A stretch of 64,000 bases of DNA from NCBI RefSeq assembly GCF_014236855.1, contig NZ_CP051261.1:3472001-3536000 (forward strand), read 5' to 3'. The notes below the pieces were generated by a model. It was not told where the DNA came from and made no database searches. It saw only the letters and a program-made list of their open reading frames with translations. Position 1 is the first letter of the stretch. Each line of letters opens with the position of its first letter. Source of the stretch: Xanthomonas sp. SI (GTDB lineage Bacteria; Pseudomonadota; Gammaproteobacteria; Xanthomonadales; Xanthomonadaceae). Position numbers and translations under genes: made by a program. This document shows, piece by piece, positions 41,331 through 49,897 of the stretch.

Positions 41331-42887
41331 TCAGTCGACGCTGATCGCGATGAATTGGCTGGCCGGGCTGCCCGGCGCGCGCACCAGCAGCATCACCACG
41401 TCGCCCTTCTTCGCACCGGCGGTGAGCTTGCGGAACTGCGCCGCATTGGACACCGGAGTGCGCCCGACCTGCAGCACGATCATGCCCGGACGCAGCTGCG
41501 ACTTGCTCGCCACCGCGCGGCTCACCTGCGCCACCTGCACGCCCTCGTCGGCGCGCAGCCCGAGCTTCTGCCGCACCGGCGCCGGGATCTCCTCCACACT
41601 GATGCCCAGCGCGCTGCTCTCCGCGGCCTGCGGCGCCGGCGCCGCGCCACCGCGGCCCGGCGGCTGCTGGCCCATCGCCATGCCGTCGTCGCTGAGCTCG
41701 CTCAGGGTCACGCTGATATCGCGCGGCTTGCCGTCGCGGATCACGGTGACCCGCGCCTTGCTGCCCGGCGGCAGCATGCCCACCAGCGGCGGCAGGTCCT
41801 CGCGCGTGTTGATCTTCTGCCCGTTGAAGGCAACGATGAAGTCGCCCGGCTCGATTCCGGCCTTGGCCGCGCCGCTGCCCGGCTGCACGCCGTTGACCAG
41901 CGCGCCGCGCGTGTCGGTCAGGCCCAGGCCCTTGGCCTCCACATCGCTGATGTTCGGCTGCATGGTCACGCCAAGCATGCCGCGGCTGACCTTGCCGGTC
42001 TTCTTGATCTGCTCGACCGCGCTCATCGCCAGGTCGATCGGGATCGCGAAGCTGATGCCCATGTAGCCGCCGGAGGCGGAGAAGATCTGCGAGTTGATGC
42101 CGACCACCTCGCCGCGGGTGTTGAGCAGCGGGCCGCCGGAATTGCCCTGGTTGATCGCCACGTCGGTCTGGATGAAGGGCACGTAGCGCTGGTCGGCGTA
42201 CGGGTTGCTGCGTCCGGTGGCGCTGACGATGCCGGCGGTGACCGAGTGGTCCAGGCCGAACGGCGAACCGATCGCCACCACCCACTGCCCGGGCTTGAGC
42301 ATGTTGGAATCGCCCACGCGCACCGTCGGCAGGTTCTTGCCGTCGATCTTCAGCAGCGCCACGTCGTACTGCTGGTCGCTGCCGACCACCTTGGCGGTGA
42401 ATTCGCGGCGGTCGGTCAGCTTGACCTTGACCTCGCTGGCGCCGTCGACCACGTGGTGGTTGGTCAGCACGTAGCCGTCGGGCGAGATGATGAAGCCCGA
42501 GCCCATCGAGCGGCCGCCGGGGGTCGCGTCGTCTTCGTCCGGCCCTTGCTGGCCAGGCATGCCCGGTTGGCCGGGCATCCCTTCCGGCCCGAAGAAGCGG
42601 CGGAAGAATTCGGGGATCTGCGCATCGTCGGGCATGCCGCCGGCGCCGGTGCGCGTGGCCGCGGCCTTGCGGCTGATCGTGGTCTCGACGTTGACCACGC
42701 CGGGACCGACCTGTTCGACCAGGTTGGTGAAATCGGGCAAGCCAGCGACCAGTTGCGGCGCGGGCGCCGCGCGCGCGGCCGGCGCGGCGGCAGCGGGCGC
42801 GGCCGACTCGGGCTGCTGCGCGCAGGCGGCCAGCGGCAGGGTCAGGGCCAACACGCCCAGCAGATGGTTGCGGATACGGTGAGTCAT
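41331..42887 (-). CDS. mucD: Periplasmic serine protease MucD/DegP
   Basis: A 518-residue HtrA protease. The catalytic triad is His145 (TNHHVV), Asp175 (YDVALL) and Ser250 (QGNSGGPLL), followed by two PDZ domains (from about 320 and 430). The signal peptide ends LPLAAC, so Cys22 could be lipidated. A long Gly/Pro/Met stretch (residues 100-125) precedes the protease domain. It degrades misfolded envelope proteins. With rpoE and rseA it forms the sigma-E locus, as known in Xanthomonas; no rseB gene is present between them. Start 42887. Confidence 0.93.
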   Translation of the reverse strand: MTHRIRNHLLGVLALTLPLAACAQQPESAAPAAAAPAARAAPAPQLVAGLPDFTNLVEQVGPGVVNVETTISRKAAATRTGAGGMPDDAQIPEFFRRFFGPEGMPGQPGMPGQQGPDEDDATPGGRSMGSGFIISPDGYVLTNHHVVDGASEVKVKLTDRREFTAKVVGSDQQYDVALLKIDGKNLPTVRVGDSNMLKPGQWVVAIGSPFGLDHSVTAGIVSATGRSNPYADQRYVPFIQTDVAINQGNSGGPLLNTRGEVVGINSQIFSASGGYMGISFAIPIDLAMSAVEQIKKTGKVSRGMLGVTMQPNISDVEAKGLGLTDTRGALVNGVQPGSGAAKAGIEPGDFIVAFNGQKINTREDLPPLVGMLPPGSKARVTVIRDGKPRDISVTLSELSDDGMAMGQQPPGRGGAAPAPQAAESSALGISVEEIPAPVRQKLGLRADEGVQVAQVSRAVASKSQLRPGMIVLQVGRTPVSNAAQFRKLTAGAKKGDVVMLLVRAPGSPASQFIAISVD

Positions 42888-42987
42888 CGGACGCGAGCCT
42901 CCGGTTCGGGAAAGGGAAGGAAAACAGCGGCGGTGCCGCGGGCACCGCGCGCCGGAGCGAAGCACGCGCTTCGACCGACGCCTGGGG

Positions 42988-43950
42988 TCAAGGCTGCTGC
43001 GGCAACGGCGCGGGCGCCGCGTCGGCCGGCAGCCGCGGCTCGAACGGATAGAACGCCGCCGACGCGCCCTGGCGCGGGAAACTGGCGGTGAACTCGCCGC
43101 CGGACGCGGCCGGCGCCAGCGCCGAGCGCGGCCATGGCCGCGCCTGCAACGGTGCGGGCTGGTGCGCGAACGGATCGCCGGCATGTTGCTGCGCGAGCGC
43201 CTGGCCGGCCGCCGTGGCCGTCGGCGGCAACGCGCTCGCCGCAGGCCGCGACGGTGCCGCGGCGGCAATCGCGCGTACCGGTTCGGCGGCGCGCGCCGCG
43301 CTGCTGCGCGCGGCCTGCTGGGTGCGGGTCGCGCCGCGGCGGACGGCCGCGTCCTGGCGCCGGTTCGCGGCGATGGCCACGGCCGGCGCCGCGGCGACCG
43401 CCGCGCCGAGGTCGCCCTGCGGGTCTGTCGGTGCCGGTGCCGGCGTCTGCGGCACGGCGGCCACCGGGACAGCGGGCGCCGCGGCGGCAGGAGCGCTTGA
43501 GCTGGCGACCTGCACGGGCGCTGGTGCGGGCGCTGCATCGGGCAGGCGCTCGCGGGTCATGAACAAGGCGATCGCGGCGACCGAGGCCGCCAGCGCCGCG
43601 CTGCCGCCCCAGCGCCAGGCACGGCGGCTGCCGGCGGCATCACTGGCGCGCGCCACCTCGGCGCGTTGCGCCTCGGCCGCCACCGCCTGGCGCACGCGCT
43701 CGCCGAAATCGGCCGGCGCAGGCATGCACACGCGGCCGCGCAGGATGTCGCCGCACAGCTGCCAGCGTTCGTGGCAGCCGGCGAGCTCCTCGTCGTGCTG
43801 CAGCCGGCGCACCACGAAGCGCGCCTCGTCGGCCGGCAGCTCGCCGTCGATCAATGCCGACAGCTGCTGCCGGTAGTGCAGTTCGAACTTGTCCGGCGGC
43901 GTGGCGCCGGGAGTCGGCTCGGCCTGGGGAATGGGAGTGCTATCGGTCAT
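42988..43950 (-). CDS. rseA: Anti-sigma factor RseA
   Basis: A 320-residue inner-membrane anti-sigma-E. The N-terminal sigma-binding domain (QQLSALIDGELPADEARFVVRRLQHDEELAGCHERWQLCGDILRG) is clear, then a membrane helix at about 115-132 (WGGSAALAASVAAIALFM) and an Ala/Pro-rich periplasmic part of about 190 residues, longer than in E. coli (RseA 216). It holds RpoE inactive until cleaved by DegS/RseP-like proteases. Its ATG overlaps the rpoE stop (ATGA). Confidence 0.9.
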   Translation of the reverse strand: MTDSTPIPQAEPTPGATPPDKFELHYRQQLSALIDGELPADEARFVVRRLQHDEELAGCHERWQLCGDILRGRVCMPAPADFGERVRQAVAAEAQRAEVARASDAAGSRRAWRWGGSAALAASVAAIALFMTRERLPDAAPAPAPVQVASSSAPAAAAPAVPVAAVPQTPAPAPTDPQGDLGAAVAAAPAVAIAANRRQDAAVRRGATRTQQAARSSAARAAEPVRAIAAAAPSRPAASALPPTATAAGQALAQQHAGDPFAHQPAPLQARPWPRSALAPAASGGEFTASFPRQGASAAFYPFEPRLPADAAPAPLPQQP

Positions 43951-44567
43951 ACGCGGTGTCGCTCACGAGTGGCGCTGTCGGTATCCAGCAGGGGACGGAG
44001 TTCGGCGTCGATGGCGTCCCGCGCACGGAAGATGCGCGAGCGCACCGTACCGATCGGGCAACCCATCTTCTGCGCGATGTCCTCGTAACTCATCCCGTCC
44101 ACCTCGCGCAGGGTGATGGCGGTTCGCAATTCTTCCGGCAACGCATTGACCGCCTTCATCACCGTCTGTTCCAGCTCCTGGCGCATCAGTTCGCGCTCGG
44201 GCGTGTCGGTGTCGCGCAAGCGCGTGCCGCTGTCGAACTGCTCGGCGTCGAGCACGTCGACGTCGTCGGTGGGCGGCCTGCGGTTGTGCGCAACCAGGTA
44301 GTTCTTGGCGGTGTTCACGGCGATCCGGTGCAACCAGGTAGAAAACTGGGCGTCGCCACGGAAGTTCCCTATCGCGCGGTAGGCGCGGATAAAGGTGTCC
44401 TGGGCCACGTCCTGACATTCGCTCCAGTCGGCGATGTAGCGCCCGATCAGGCCGACGATCCGGTGTTGGTACTTGCGTACCAGCACATCGAACGCCGCGC
44501 TTTCGCCGCGCTGCACACGCCGGACCAGTTCCAGGTCCAGCTCCTGAGGTGTTTCGACATCGGCCAT
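43947..44567 (-). CDS. rpoE: RNA polymerase sigma factor RpoE
   Basis: A 206-residue ECF sigma factor. Sigma region 2 is VRRVQRGESAAFDVLVRKYQHRIVGLIGRYI with DVAQDTFIRAYRAI (2.2), and region 4 is ALPEELRTAITLREVDGMSYEDIAQKMGCPIGTVRSRIFRARDAI. It drives the envelope-stress response. The start at 44567 (MADVETPQ) fits the family; a Met four codons earlier (44579) is less likely. A promoter at 44608-44634 matches its own recognition sequence. Confidence 0.95.
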   Translation of the reverse strand: MADVETPQELDLELVRRVQRGESAAFDVLVRKYQHRIVGLIGRYIADWSECQDVAQDTFIRAYRAIGNFRGDAQFSTWLHRIAVNTAKNYLVAHNRRPPTDDVDVLDAEQFDSGTRLRDTDTPERELMRQELEQTVMKAVNALPEELRTAITLREVDGMSYEDIAQKMGCPIGTVRSRIFRARDAIDAELRPLLDTDSATRERHRV

Positions 44568-44607
44568 AACGGGCCGCACTCCTGTCAGCCCAACCTACGT
44601 CGGACCA

Positions 44608-44634
44608 TCTGACCGCCAATTCGGAAAAAAGTTC
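44608..44634 (-). promoter_or_regulatory. Sigma-E type promoter before rpoE
   Basis: On the minus strand, GAACTT (44634-44629) is followed after 16 bases by TCAGA (44612-44608). The sigma-E consensus is GAACTT, 16-17 bases, TCTGA. It lies about 40 bp upstream of the rpoE start, so rpoE-rseA-mucD is probably autoregulated. Confidence 0.75.
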
Positions 44635-44805
44635 AGCGCCCCTGCGGACCGCCGCCCCACGACGTTAACCCGCATTCCGTTAGGCTGGCGGCATGCCAGC
44701 GGTCGCGGGACCCGCGTCACTCCCCTGTGGATTGGGATTTGACGCAACGGAAACAACCTCTGGATGATAACGATCTTCTCCATACATAAGCGGATGGTCC
44801 TCCCC

Positions 44806-46869
44806 ATGCTTTCAGGCTTCGACGGGCTCCGATTCAGTCATTGGCAAGCGGATATCCGCGACGACGGCGTCGTCGTGCTCAGCCTCGACCGCCAGGACGC
44901 GCCCGTCAACGCGCTGTCGCAGGACGTGCTGCTGGAGCTGGGCGATCTGCTCGAACGCATCGCCATCGACCCGCCCAAGGGCGTGGTGATCCGCTCGGCC
45001 AAGGCCAACGGCTTCATCGCCGGCGCGGATCTGAAGGAATTCCAGGAATTCGACCGCCGCGGCACGGTCAACGACGCGATCCGCCGCGGCCAGGCCACCT
45101 TCCAGAAACTCGCCGAACTGCCCTGCCCGACCGTGGCCGCGATCCACGGCTTCTGCATGGGCGGCGGCACCGAGATCGCGCTGGCGTGCCGCTACCGGGT
45201 CGCGTCCAGCGACGGCTCCACCCGCATCGGCCTGCCCGAGACCAAGCTCGGCATCTTTCCCGGCTGGGGCGGCAGCGCGCGCCTGCCGCGGCTGATCGGC
45301 GCGCCGGCGGCGATGGACCTGATGCTGACCGGGCGCACCGTGTCGGCGTCGGCGGCGCGGGCCATGGGCCTGGTCGACAAGGTCGCCGCGCCGGCGGTGC
45401 TGGTCGATACCGCGGTGGCGCTGGCCTTGACCGGCAGCGCGCGCCCGTTCAAGCAGCGCGCCACCGCCTGGGCCACCAACACCTGGCCGGCGCGCAAACT
45501 GCTGGCGCCGCAGATGCGCAAGCAGGTCGCGCGCAAGGCGCGCAAGGAACACTATCCCGCGCCGTACGCGCTGATCGGCGTATGGGAGCGCAGCGGCGGC
45601 GGCAGCATCCAGGCGCGGCTGGACGCCGAGCGCAAGGCGGTGGTCAAGCTGGCCAGCACGCCGACCGCGCGCAACCTGATCCGCATCTTCTTCCTCACCG
45701 AGCGGCTCAAGGCGCTGGGCGGGAAGGATCATGGCATCCGCCACGTGCACGTGGTCGGCGCCGGAGTGATGGGCGGCGACATCGCCGCGTGGTCGGCCTA
45801 CAAGGGCTTCGAGGTGACGCTGCAGGATCGCGAACAGCGCTTCATCGATGGGGCCCTGACCCGCGCCGGCGAATTGTTCGCCAAGCGGGTCAAGGACGAC
45901 GGCAAGCGTCCGGCGGTGGCGGCGCGCTTGAAGGGCGACCTGGCCGGCGACGGCGTGCCGCTGGCCGACCTGGTGATCGAGGCGATCATCGAGAACCCGC
46001 AGGCCAAGCGCGAGCTGTACCAGGCGCTGGAACCGCGGATGCAGCCGGATGCGCTGCTCAGCACCAATACCTCCTCGATCCCGCTGACCGAACTGCGCGA
46101 GCACATCCAGCGCCCGGCGCAATTCGCCGGCCTGCACTACTTCAACCCGGTGGCGCAGATGCCGCTGGTGGAGATCGTCTGCCACGACGGCCTGGCCGCC
46201 GACAACCAGAAGCGGCTGGCGGCGTTCTGCAAGGCGATCGACAAGCTGCCGGTGCCGGTCGCCGGCACGCCCGGCTTCCTGGTCAACCGGGTGCTGTTCC
46301 CGTACCTGCTGGAAGCGGCCACCGCCTACGCCGAGGGCATCCCCGGCCCGGCGATCGACAAGGCAGCGGTGAAGTTCGGCATGCCGATGGGGCCGATCGA
46401 ACTGATCGACACCGTGGGCCTGGACGTGGCCGCCGGCGTCGGCGCGGAACTGGCGCCGTTCCTGGGCCTGCCGATTCCGGCGGCGCTGCAGACGGTGGAA
46501 CCGGGCAAGCGCGGCAAGAAGGACGGCCAGGGCCTGTACGCCTGGGAGAACGGGCGCGCGAAGAAGCCGGAAGTGGACAAGGACTACCAGGCGCCGGCCG
46601 ATCTGGAAGACCGCCTGATCCTGCCGCTGCTCAACGAGGCGGTGGCCTGCCTGCACGAAGGCGTGGTCGCCGATGCGGACCTGCTCGACGCCGGGGTGAT
46701 CTTCGGCACCGGCTTCGCCCCGTTCCGCGGCGGCCCGATCCAGCACATCCGTGCGGCCGGCGCCGACGCGCTGCTGGAGCGGCTGCGCGCACTGCAGGCG
46801 CGCTACGGCGAGCGCTTCGCGCCGCGCCCTGGCTGGGATGCGCCGGCGCTGCGCGAGCGGGTGGCCTGA
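44806..46869 (+). CDS. Enoyl-CoA hydratase / 3-hydroxyacyl-CoA dehydrogenase (FadB/FadJ-type)
   Basis: A 687-residue beta-oxidation multifunctional protein. The N-terminal crotonase domain has ANGFIAGADLKEF and HGFCMGGGTEIALACRYRVAS; the middle NAD domain starts at VHVVGAGVMGGDIAAWSAYKGFEVTL, and NTSSIPLTELREHIQRPAQFAGLHYFNPVAQMPLVEIV, with PVPVAGTPGFLVNRVLFPYLLEA, is the 3-hydroxyacyl-CoA dehydrogenase part. Starts at 44764 and 44794 are also possible; none has a clear SD sequence. No thiolase partner follows, so it is more like FadJ than a fadBA operon; the thiolase at 10430 is 33 kb away. Confidence 0.9.
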   Translation: MLSGFDGLRFSHWQADIRDDGVVVLSLDRQDAPVNALSQDVLLELGDLLERIAIDPPKGVVIRSAKANGFIAGADLKEFQEFDRRGTVNDAIRRGQATFQKLAELPCPTVAAIHGFCMGGGTEIALACRYRVASSDGSTRIGLPETKLGIFPGWGGSARLPRLIGAPAAMDLMLTGRTVSASAARAMGLVDKVAAPAVLVDTAVALALTGSARPFKQRATAWATNTWPARKLLAPQMRKQVARKARKEHYPAPYALIGVWERSGGGSIQARLDAERKAVVKLASTPTARNLIRIFFLTERLKALGGKDHGIRHVHVVGAGVMGGDIAAWSAYKGFEVTLQDREQRFIDGALTRAGELFAKRVKDDGKRPAVAARLKGDLAGDGVPLADLVIEAIIENPQAKRELYQALEPRMQPDALLSTNTSSIPLTELREHIQRPAQFAGLHYFNPVAQMPLVEIVCHDGLAADNQKRLAAFCKAIDKLPVPVAGTPGFLVNRVLFPYLLEAATAYAEGIPGPAIDKAAVKFGMPMGPIELIDTVGLDVAAGVGAELAPFLGLPIPAALQTVEPGKRGKKDGQGLYAWENGRAKKPEVDKDYQAPADLEDRLILPLLNEAVACLHEGVVADADLLDAGVIFGTGFAPFRGGPIQHIRAAGADALLERLRALQARYGERFAPRPGWDAPALRERVA

Positions 46870-46895
46870 GTCCGCCGTTCGTCCTCTGCGCCACT

Positions 46896-46961
46896 GTAGG
46901 AGCGGCTTCAGCCGCGACAGGCGTTACCGATAGATCCTGTCGCGGCTGAAGCCGCTCCTAC
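46896..46961. repeat. Perfect inverted GTAG REP pair
   Basis: A 23-base arm beginning GTAGGAGCGGCTTCAGCCGC (46896-46918) is mirrored exactly at 46939-46961, 20 bases apart. It sits 27 bp after the beta-oxidation gene and before the end of the convergent cation-efflux gene, and likely ends both transcripts. This is the cleanest copy in the window. Confidence 0.92.
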
Positions 46962-46987
46962 AGGAGACGAAAGACGCCCGACCCGTG

Positions 46988-47989
46988 TCAGGAATGCGAA
47001 TGCCCATGTGCATGGCGGTGCCGGTGCTCATGGTCGTCGTGCTTGTGGTGATCGTGATCCGCATGATCGTCGTGCGTACCCGATGCAGCGCGCGCCGGCG
47101 TGCCGCAGGGCTCCGCGCCGCAGTGCCCGGCTTCCATCTGCAGGGTGATGTGGTCGATGTCGAAGCGCGCATGCAGGCCATCGCACAGGGCCGCACGCAA
47201 CGCGTCGGCATCGGCGCCGTCGGCGATCACCACGTGCGCGGTCAGTGCCGGGGTGCTGGAGGCAAGCGCCCACACGTGCAGGTCGTGCACGTCCTCCACG
47301 CCCGCAACGCCGCGCAGATAGCCACGCACCGCGGCCATGTCCACGCCCTTGGGCACGCCTTCCAACAGCACGTTGATCGCCTCGCGCAGCAGCACCCAGG
47401 TACGCGGCAGCACCCACAGGCCAATCAGCACTGCCAGGATCGGATCGATCACCTTCCAGCCGGTGAGGCGGATCGCCAGCGCGCCGACGATCACCGCCAC
47501 CGAGCCGAGCATGTCGCTCCACACTTCCAGGTAGGCGCCCTTCATGTTGAGGCTCTCGCCGCTGCCAGCCTTGAGCAGGCGCATCGAGATCAGGTTGATC
47601 AGCAGGCCGAACGCGGCGATGCCGAGCATGCCGACCGTGGCCACGTCCTGCGGCTGGCGGAACCGCTGCACCGCTTCCCACAAAATGTAGGCGGCGACCA
47701 CGAACAGCATGCCGCCATTGAACAGCGCGCCCAGCGCTTCCAGCCTTGCGTAACCGTAGGTGCGCTTGGCATCGGGCGGGCGCCGGCTCAGCCGCACCGC
47801 GACCAGCGCGATCATCAGCGCCAGGGTGTCGGTGGCCATGTGCGCAGCGTCGGACAGCAACGCCAGGCTGTTGGTCAGGAACGCACCGGCGATCTCAACC
47901 AACAGAAACGTGGCGGTCAGCCCCAGCGCCCACCACAGCGGTTTCTCGTGGCGGATCTCGGTCGGTGCGTGGCTGTGGTCGTGTCCCAT
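46988..47989 (-). CDS. Cation diffusion facilitator (zinc/cobalt efflux)
   Basis: A 333-residue CDF transporter. Six membrane helices begin at LWWALGLTATFLLVEIAGAFL; the binding residues appear in LLSDAAHMATD and LEVWSDMLGS (HxxxD and DxxxD sites in helices II and V). The cytoplasmic domain follows (INVLLEGVPKGVDMAAVRGYLR... HDLHVWALASSTPALTAHVVI). Both ends are His-rich, the last 28 residues especially. It exports Zn2+, Co2+ or Cd2+ in exchange for H+. The start at 47989 (MGHDHSHAP) is preferred over 48025. Confidence 0.92.
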   Translation of the reverse strand: MGHDHSHAPTEIRHEKPLWWALGLTATFLLVEIAGAFLTNSLALLSDAAHMATDTLALMIALVAVRLSRRPPDAKRTYGYARLEALGALFNGGMLFVVAAYILWEAVQRFRQPQDVATVGMLGIAAFGLLINLISMRLLKAGSGESLNMKGAYLEVWSDMLGSVAVIVGALAIRLTGWKVIDPILAVLIGLWVLPRTWVLLREAINVLLEGVPKGVDMAAVRGYLRGVAGVEDVHDLHVWALASSTPALTAHVVIADGADADALRAALCDGLHARFDIDHITLQMEAGHCGAEPCGTPARAASGTHDDHADHDHHKHDDHEHRHRHAHGHSHS

Positions 47990-48052
47990 GGCTGGCCGGT
48001 GACGTCTGCGGAGAATGTCCGCCACCTTAGGCCGGCACCGCCGCGGAGACTA

Positions 48053-49252
48053 TTACACCGTGGCCGCCGCCGCGCTCGCCATGCCCGGAACGAACACCGC
48101 GCGCACGCAGCCTTCGTGCTTGTGCTTGAACATGTCGTAGCCGCGCACCGCATCCTCCAGCGGCATCCTGTGGGTGGCCAGGAAGCGCGACTTGAGCGCT
48201 CCGCTGCGCGCCAGGTCCAGCAGCTGCGGCACATAGCGCTGCCCGTGCTGCTGCGCGGTGCGCACGGTCAGCCCCTTGTTCATGATCGCGCCCAGCGGGA
48301 ACTTGTCCATCAGCCCGTACACGCCCAGGATCGACAGCACGCCGCCCTTGCGGCATGCCAGGATCGCCTCGCGCAACGCCTGCCCGCGATCGGTGTGCAG
48401 GTGCAGCGCCTGCTTGACCCGATCGTAGGCATAGCCGAGGCCGGTGCCATGCGCTTCCATGCCGACCGCGTCGATGCATGCGTCGGGGCCGCGCCCGCCG
48501 GTCATCTCGCGCAGCATGTCGACCACGCTGTCGACCGCCGAATAATCGATCGTTTCCACGCCGAGCACGTCGCGCGCCATCGCCAGCCGCTCGGGCAGGC
48601 GATCGATGCCGATCACCCGCTCGGCGCCGAGCAGCTTCGCGCTCTGCTGCGCCATCAGGCCGACGCCGCCGCAACCCCACACAGCGACGGTGGCGCCCGG
48701 TTCGATGCGACAGAAATCCGCGCCCATGAATCCGGTTGGCCCGGCGTCGGACAGGAACAGCGCGTCCTCGTCGGCCACTTCGTCGGGAATCGGGAAGCAG
48801 CCCACGTCGGCATGCGGCACGCGGATGAACTCCGCATGCGACCCGGCATAGCCGCCGAACGCATGGGTGTAACCGTAGATGCCGGCGGTGGGATGACCCA
48901 GCAGCGGCTCCTGCATCTCCCAGTTCGGGTTGGTGTTGTCGCACAGCGAAAACTCCTGGCGCCCGCAGTGCCAGCACTCGCCGCAGGAAATGAAGGACGG
49001 CACCACCACGCGCTGGCCCACGCGCAGGGTTTTGACCTGCGGCCCGACCTCTACGACCTCGCCCATGAACTCGTGGCCGATGACGTCGCCCTCGCGCATG
49101 CTGGGGATGTAGCCATCGATGAAGTGCAGGTCGGAACCGCAGGTGGTGCTGAGTCCGACTTTCAGGATCACGTCGCGCGGATTGACGATGCGCGGATCGG
49201 GCACCGTCTCCACGCGCAGGTCGTTCACGCCGTTCCAGCACAGTGCGCGCAT
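48053..49252 (-). CDS. Zinc-dependent alcohol dehydrogenase (formaldehyde-dehydrogenase-like)
   Basis: A 399-residue medium-chain dehydrogenase. Catalytic zinc ligands are C38 (TTCGSDLHF) and H60-E61 (GHEFMGEV); the structural zinc site is C90, C93, C96, C104 (ISCGECWHCGRQEFSLC). The Rossmann motif is VAVWGCGGVGLMA. The sequence is of the threonine-dehydrogenase/formaldehyde-dehydrogenase branch with a YGYTHAFGGYAGSHAEF insert; substrate unknown. Start at 49252 has AGAGG eight bases before; 49258 is an alternative. The small SRPBCC-like gene begins 14 bases upstream on the same strand. Confidence 0.9.
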   Translation of the reverse strand: MRALCWNGVNDLRVETVPDPRIVNPRDVILKVGLSTTCGSDLHFIDGYIPSMREGDVIGHEFMGEVVEVGPQVKTLRVGQRVVVPSFISCGECWHCGRQEFSLCDNTNPNWEMQEPLLGHPTAGIYGYTHAFGGYAGSHAEFIRVPHADVGCFPIPDEVADEDALFLSDAGPTGFMGADFCRIEPGATVAVWGCGGVGLMAQQSAKLLGAERVIGIDRLPERLAMARDVLGVETIDYSAVDSVVDMLREMTGGRGPDACIDAVGMEAHGTGLGYAYDRVKQALHLHTDRGQALREAILACRKGGVLSILGVYGLMDKFPLGAIMNKGLTVRTAQQHGQRYVPQLLDLARSGALKSRFLATHRMPLEDAVRGYDMFKHKHEGCVRAVFVPGMASAAAATV

Positions 49253-49265
49253 GGGCATGTCCTCT

Positions 49266-49643
49266 TCAGTCTCGGGATTGATCGCGCTCGCGCGCGGACG
49301 GGTTGTCGCGCAAGGTCGGTACCTCGCCGCATTCGACCCACGCCTTGAACCGGCGCAGGACCGTGGCGACCACGGCGTCAGGCGCGGCGCCGACCAGCTT
49401 CGCCGCCGCCTGCGCGAGTGGGCCGCCTTCCACGCGGTACTCCACGGCCAGCAAGGTTTCGCAACCGAAACCATTGGGCGCGGGACGCACGCTCAGCTCG
49501 GTCTGCAGCTGCACGTCGCTGTGCAGCCGCTCGCATTGTTCGGAGACGAAAGCGTAACCGCCGCGTCGCAGGCCGCGCACGACCTGCGTGGCCGGAAGCT
49601 GCGGAAACGGCGGCACGTGCGGAGAGGAAAAAGATGCCTGCAT
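49266..49643 (-). CDS. Small SRPBCC-like protein
   Basis: A 125-residue protein. The visible pattern is that of the C-terminal part of a cyclase/START-type (SRPBCC) fold: TQVVRGLRRGGYAFVSEQCERLHSDVQLQTELSVRPAPNGFGCETLLAVEYRVEGGPLAQ and the closing helix VVATVLRRFKAWVECGEVPT. It is short for the family, so it may lack the first strands, or be a compact version. Start chosen at 49643; the frame is open to 49778 without matching sequence. It is followed by the alcohol dehydrogenase (gap 13 bp), a pairing that suggests one operon. Function not known. Confidence 0.6.
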   Translation of the reverse strand: MQASFSSPHVPPFPQLPATQVVRGLRRGGYAFVSEQCERLHSDVQLQTELSVRPAPNGFGCETLLAVEYRVEGGPLAQAAAKLVGAAPDAVVATVLRRFKAWVECGEVPTLRDNPSARERDQSRD

Positions 49644-49897
49644 GCGAATGCTCCAACGGTGACCAGGCAGACCAGGCGGCGTCCCACGCCGCGCGCAGTG
49701 GCCTGCACGGGTCAGCATCCGCAGCGGCTGGCAACGCCATGTGATCCGCGTTTCACCCAGGCTTCGCCGGCGTCTCACGTCGCGCTACGCAGCGTCAACG
49801 CTTGCGTACGAACCTTGACGCGGCAGCGATCTGCGCTTCACCGCCAAGCCACGGCGTGCGGCCTAGCGTGGGTCGTCCTTGTCCTGGGAGCAACGCC

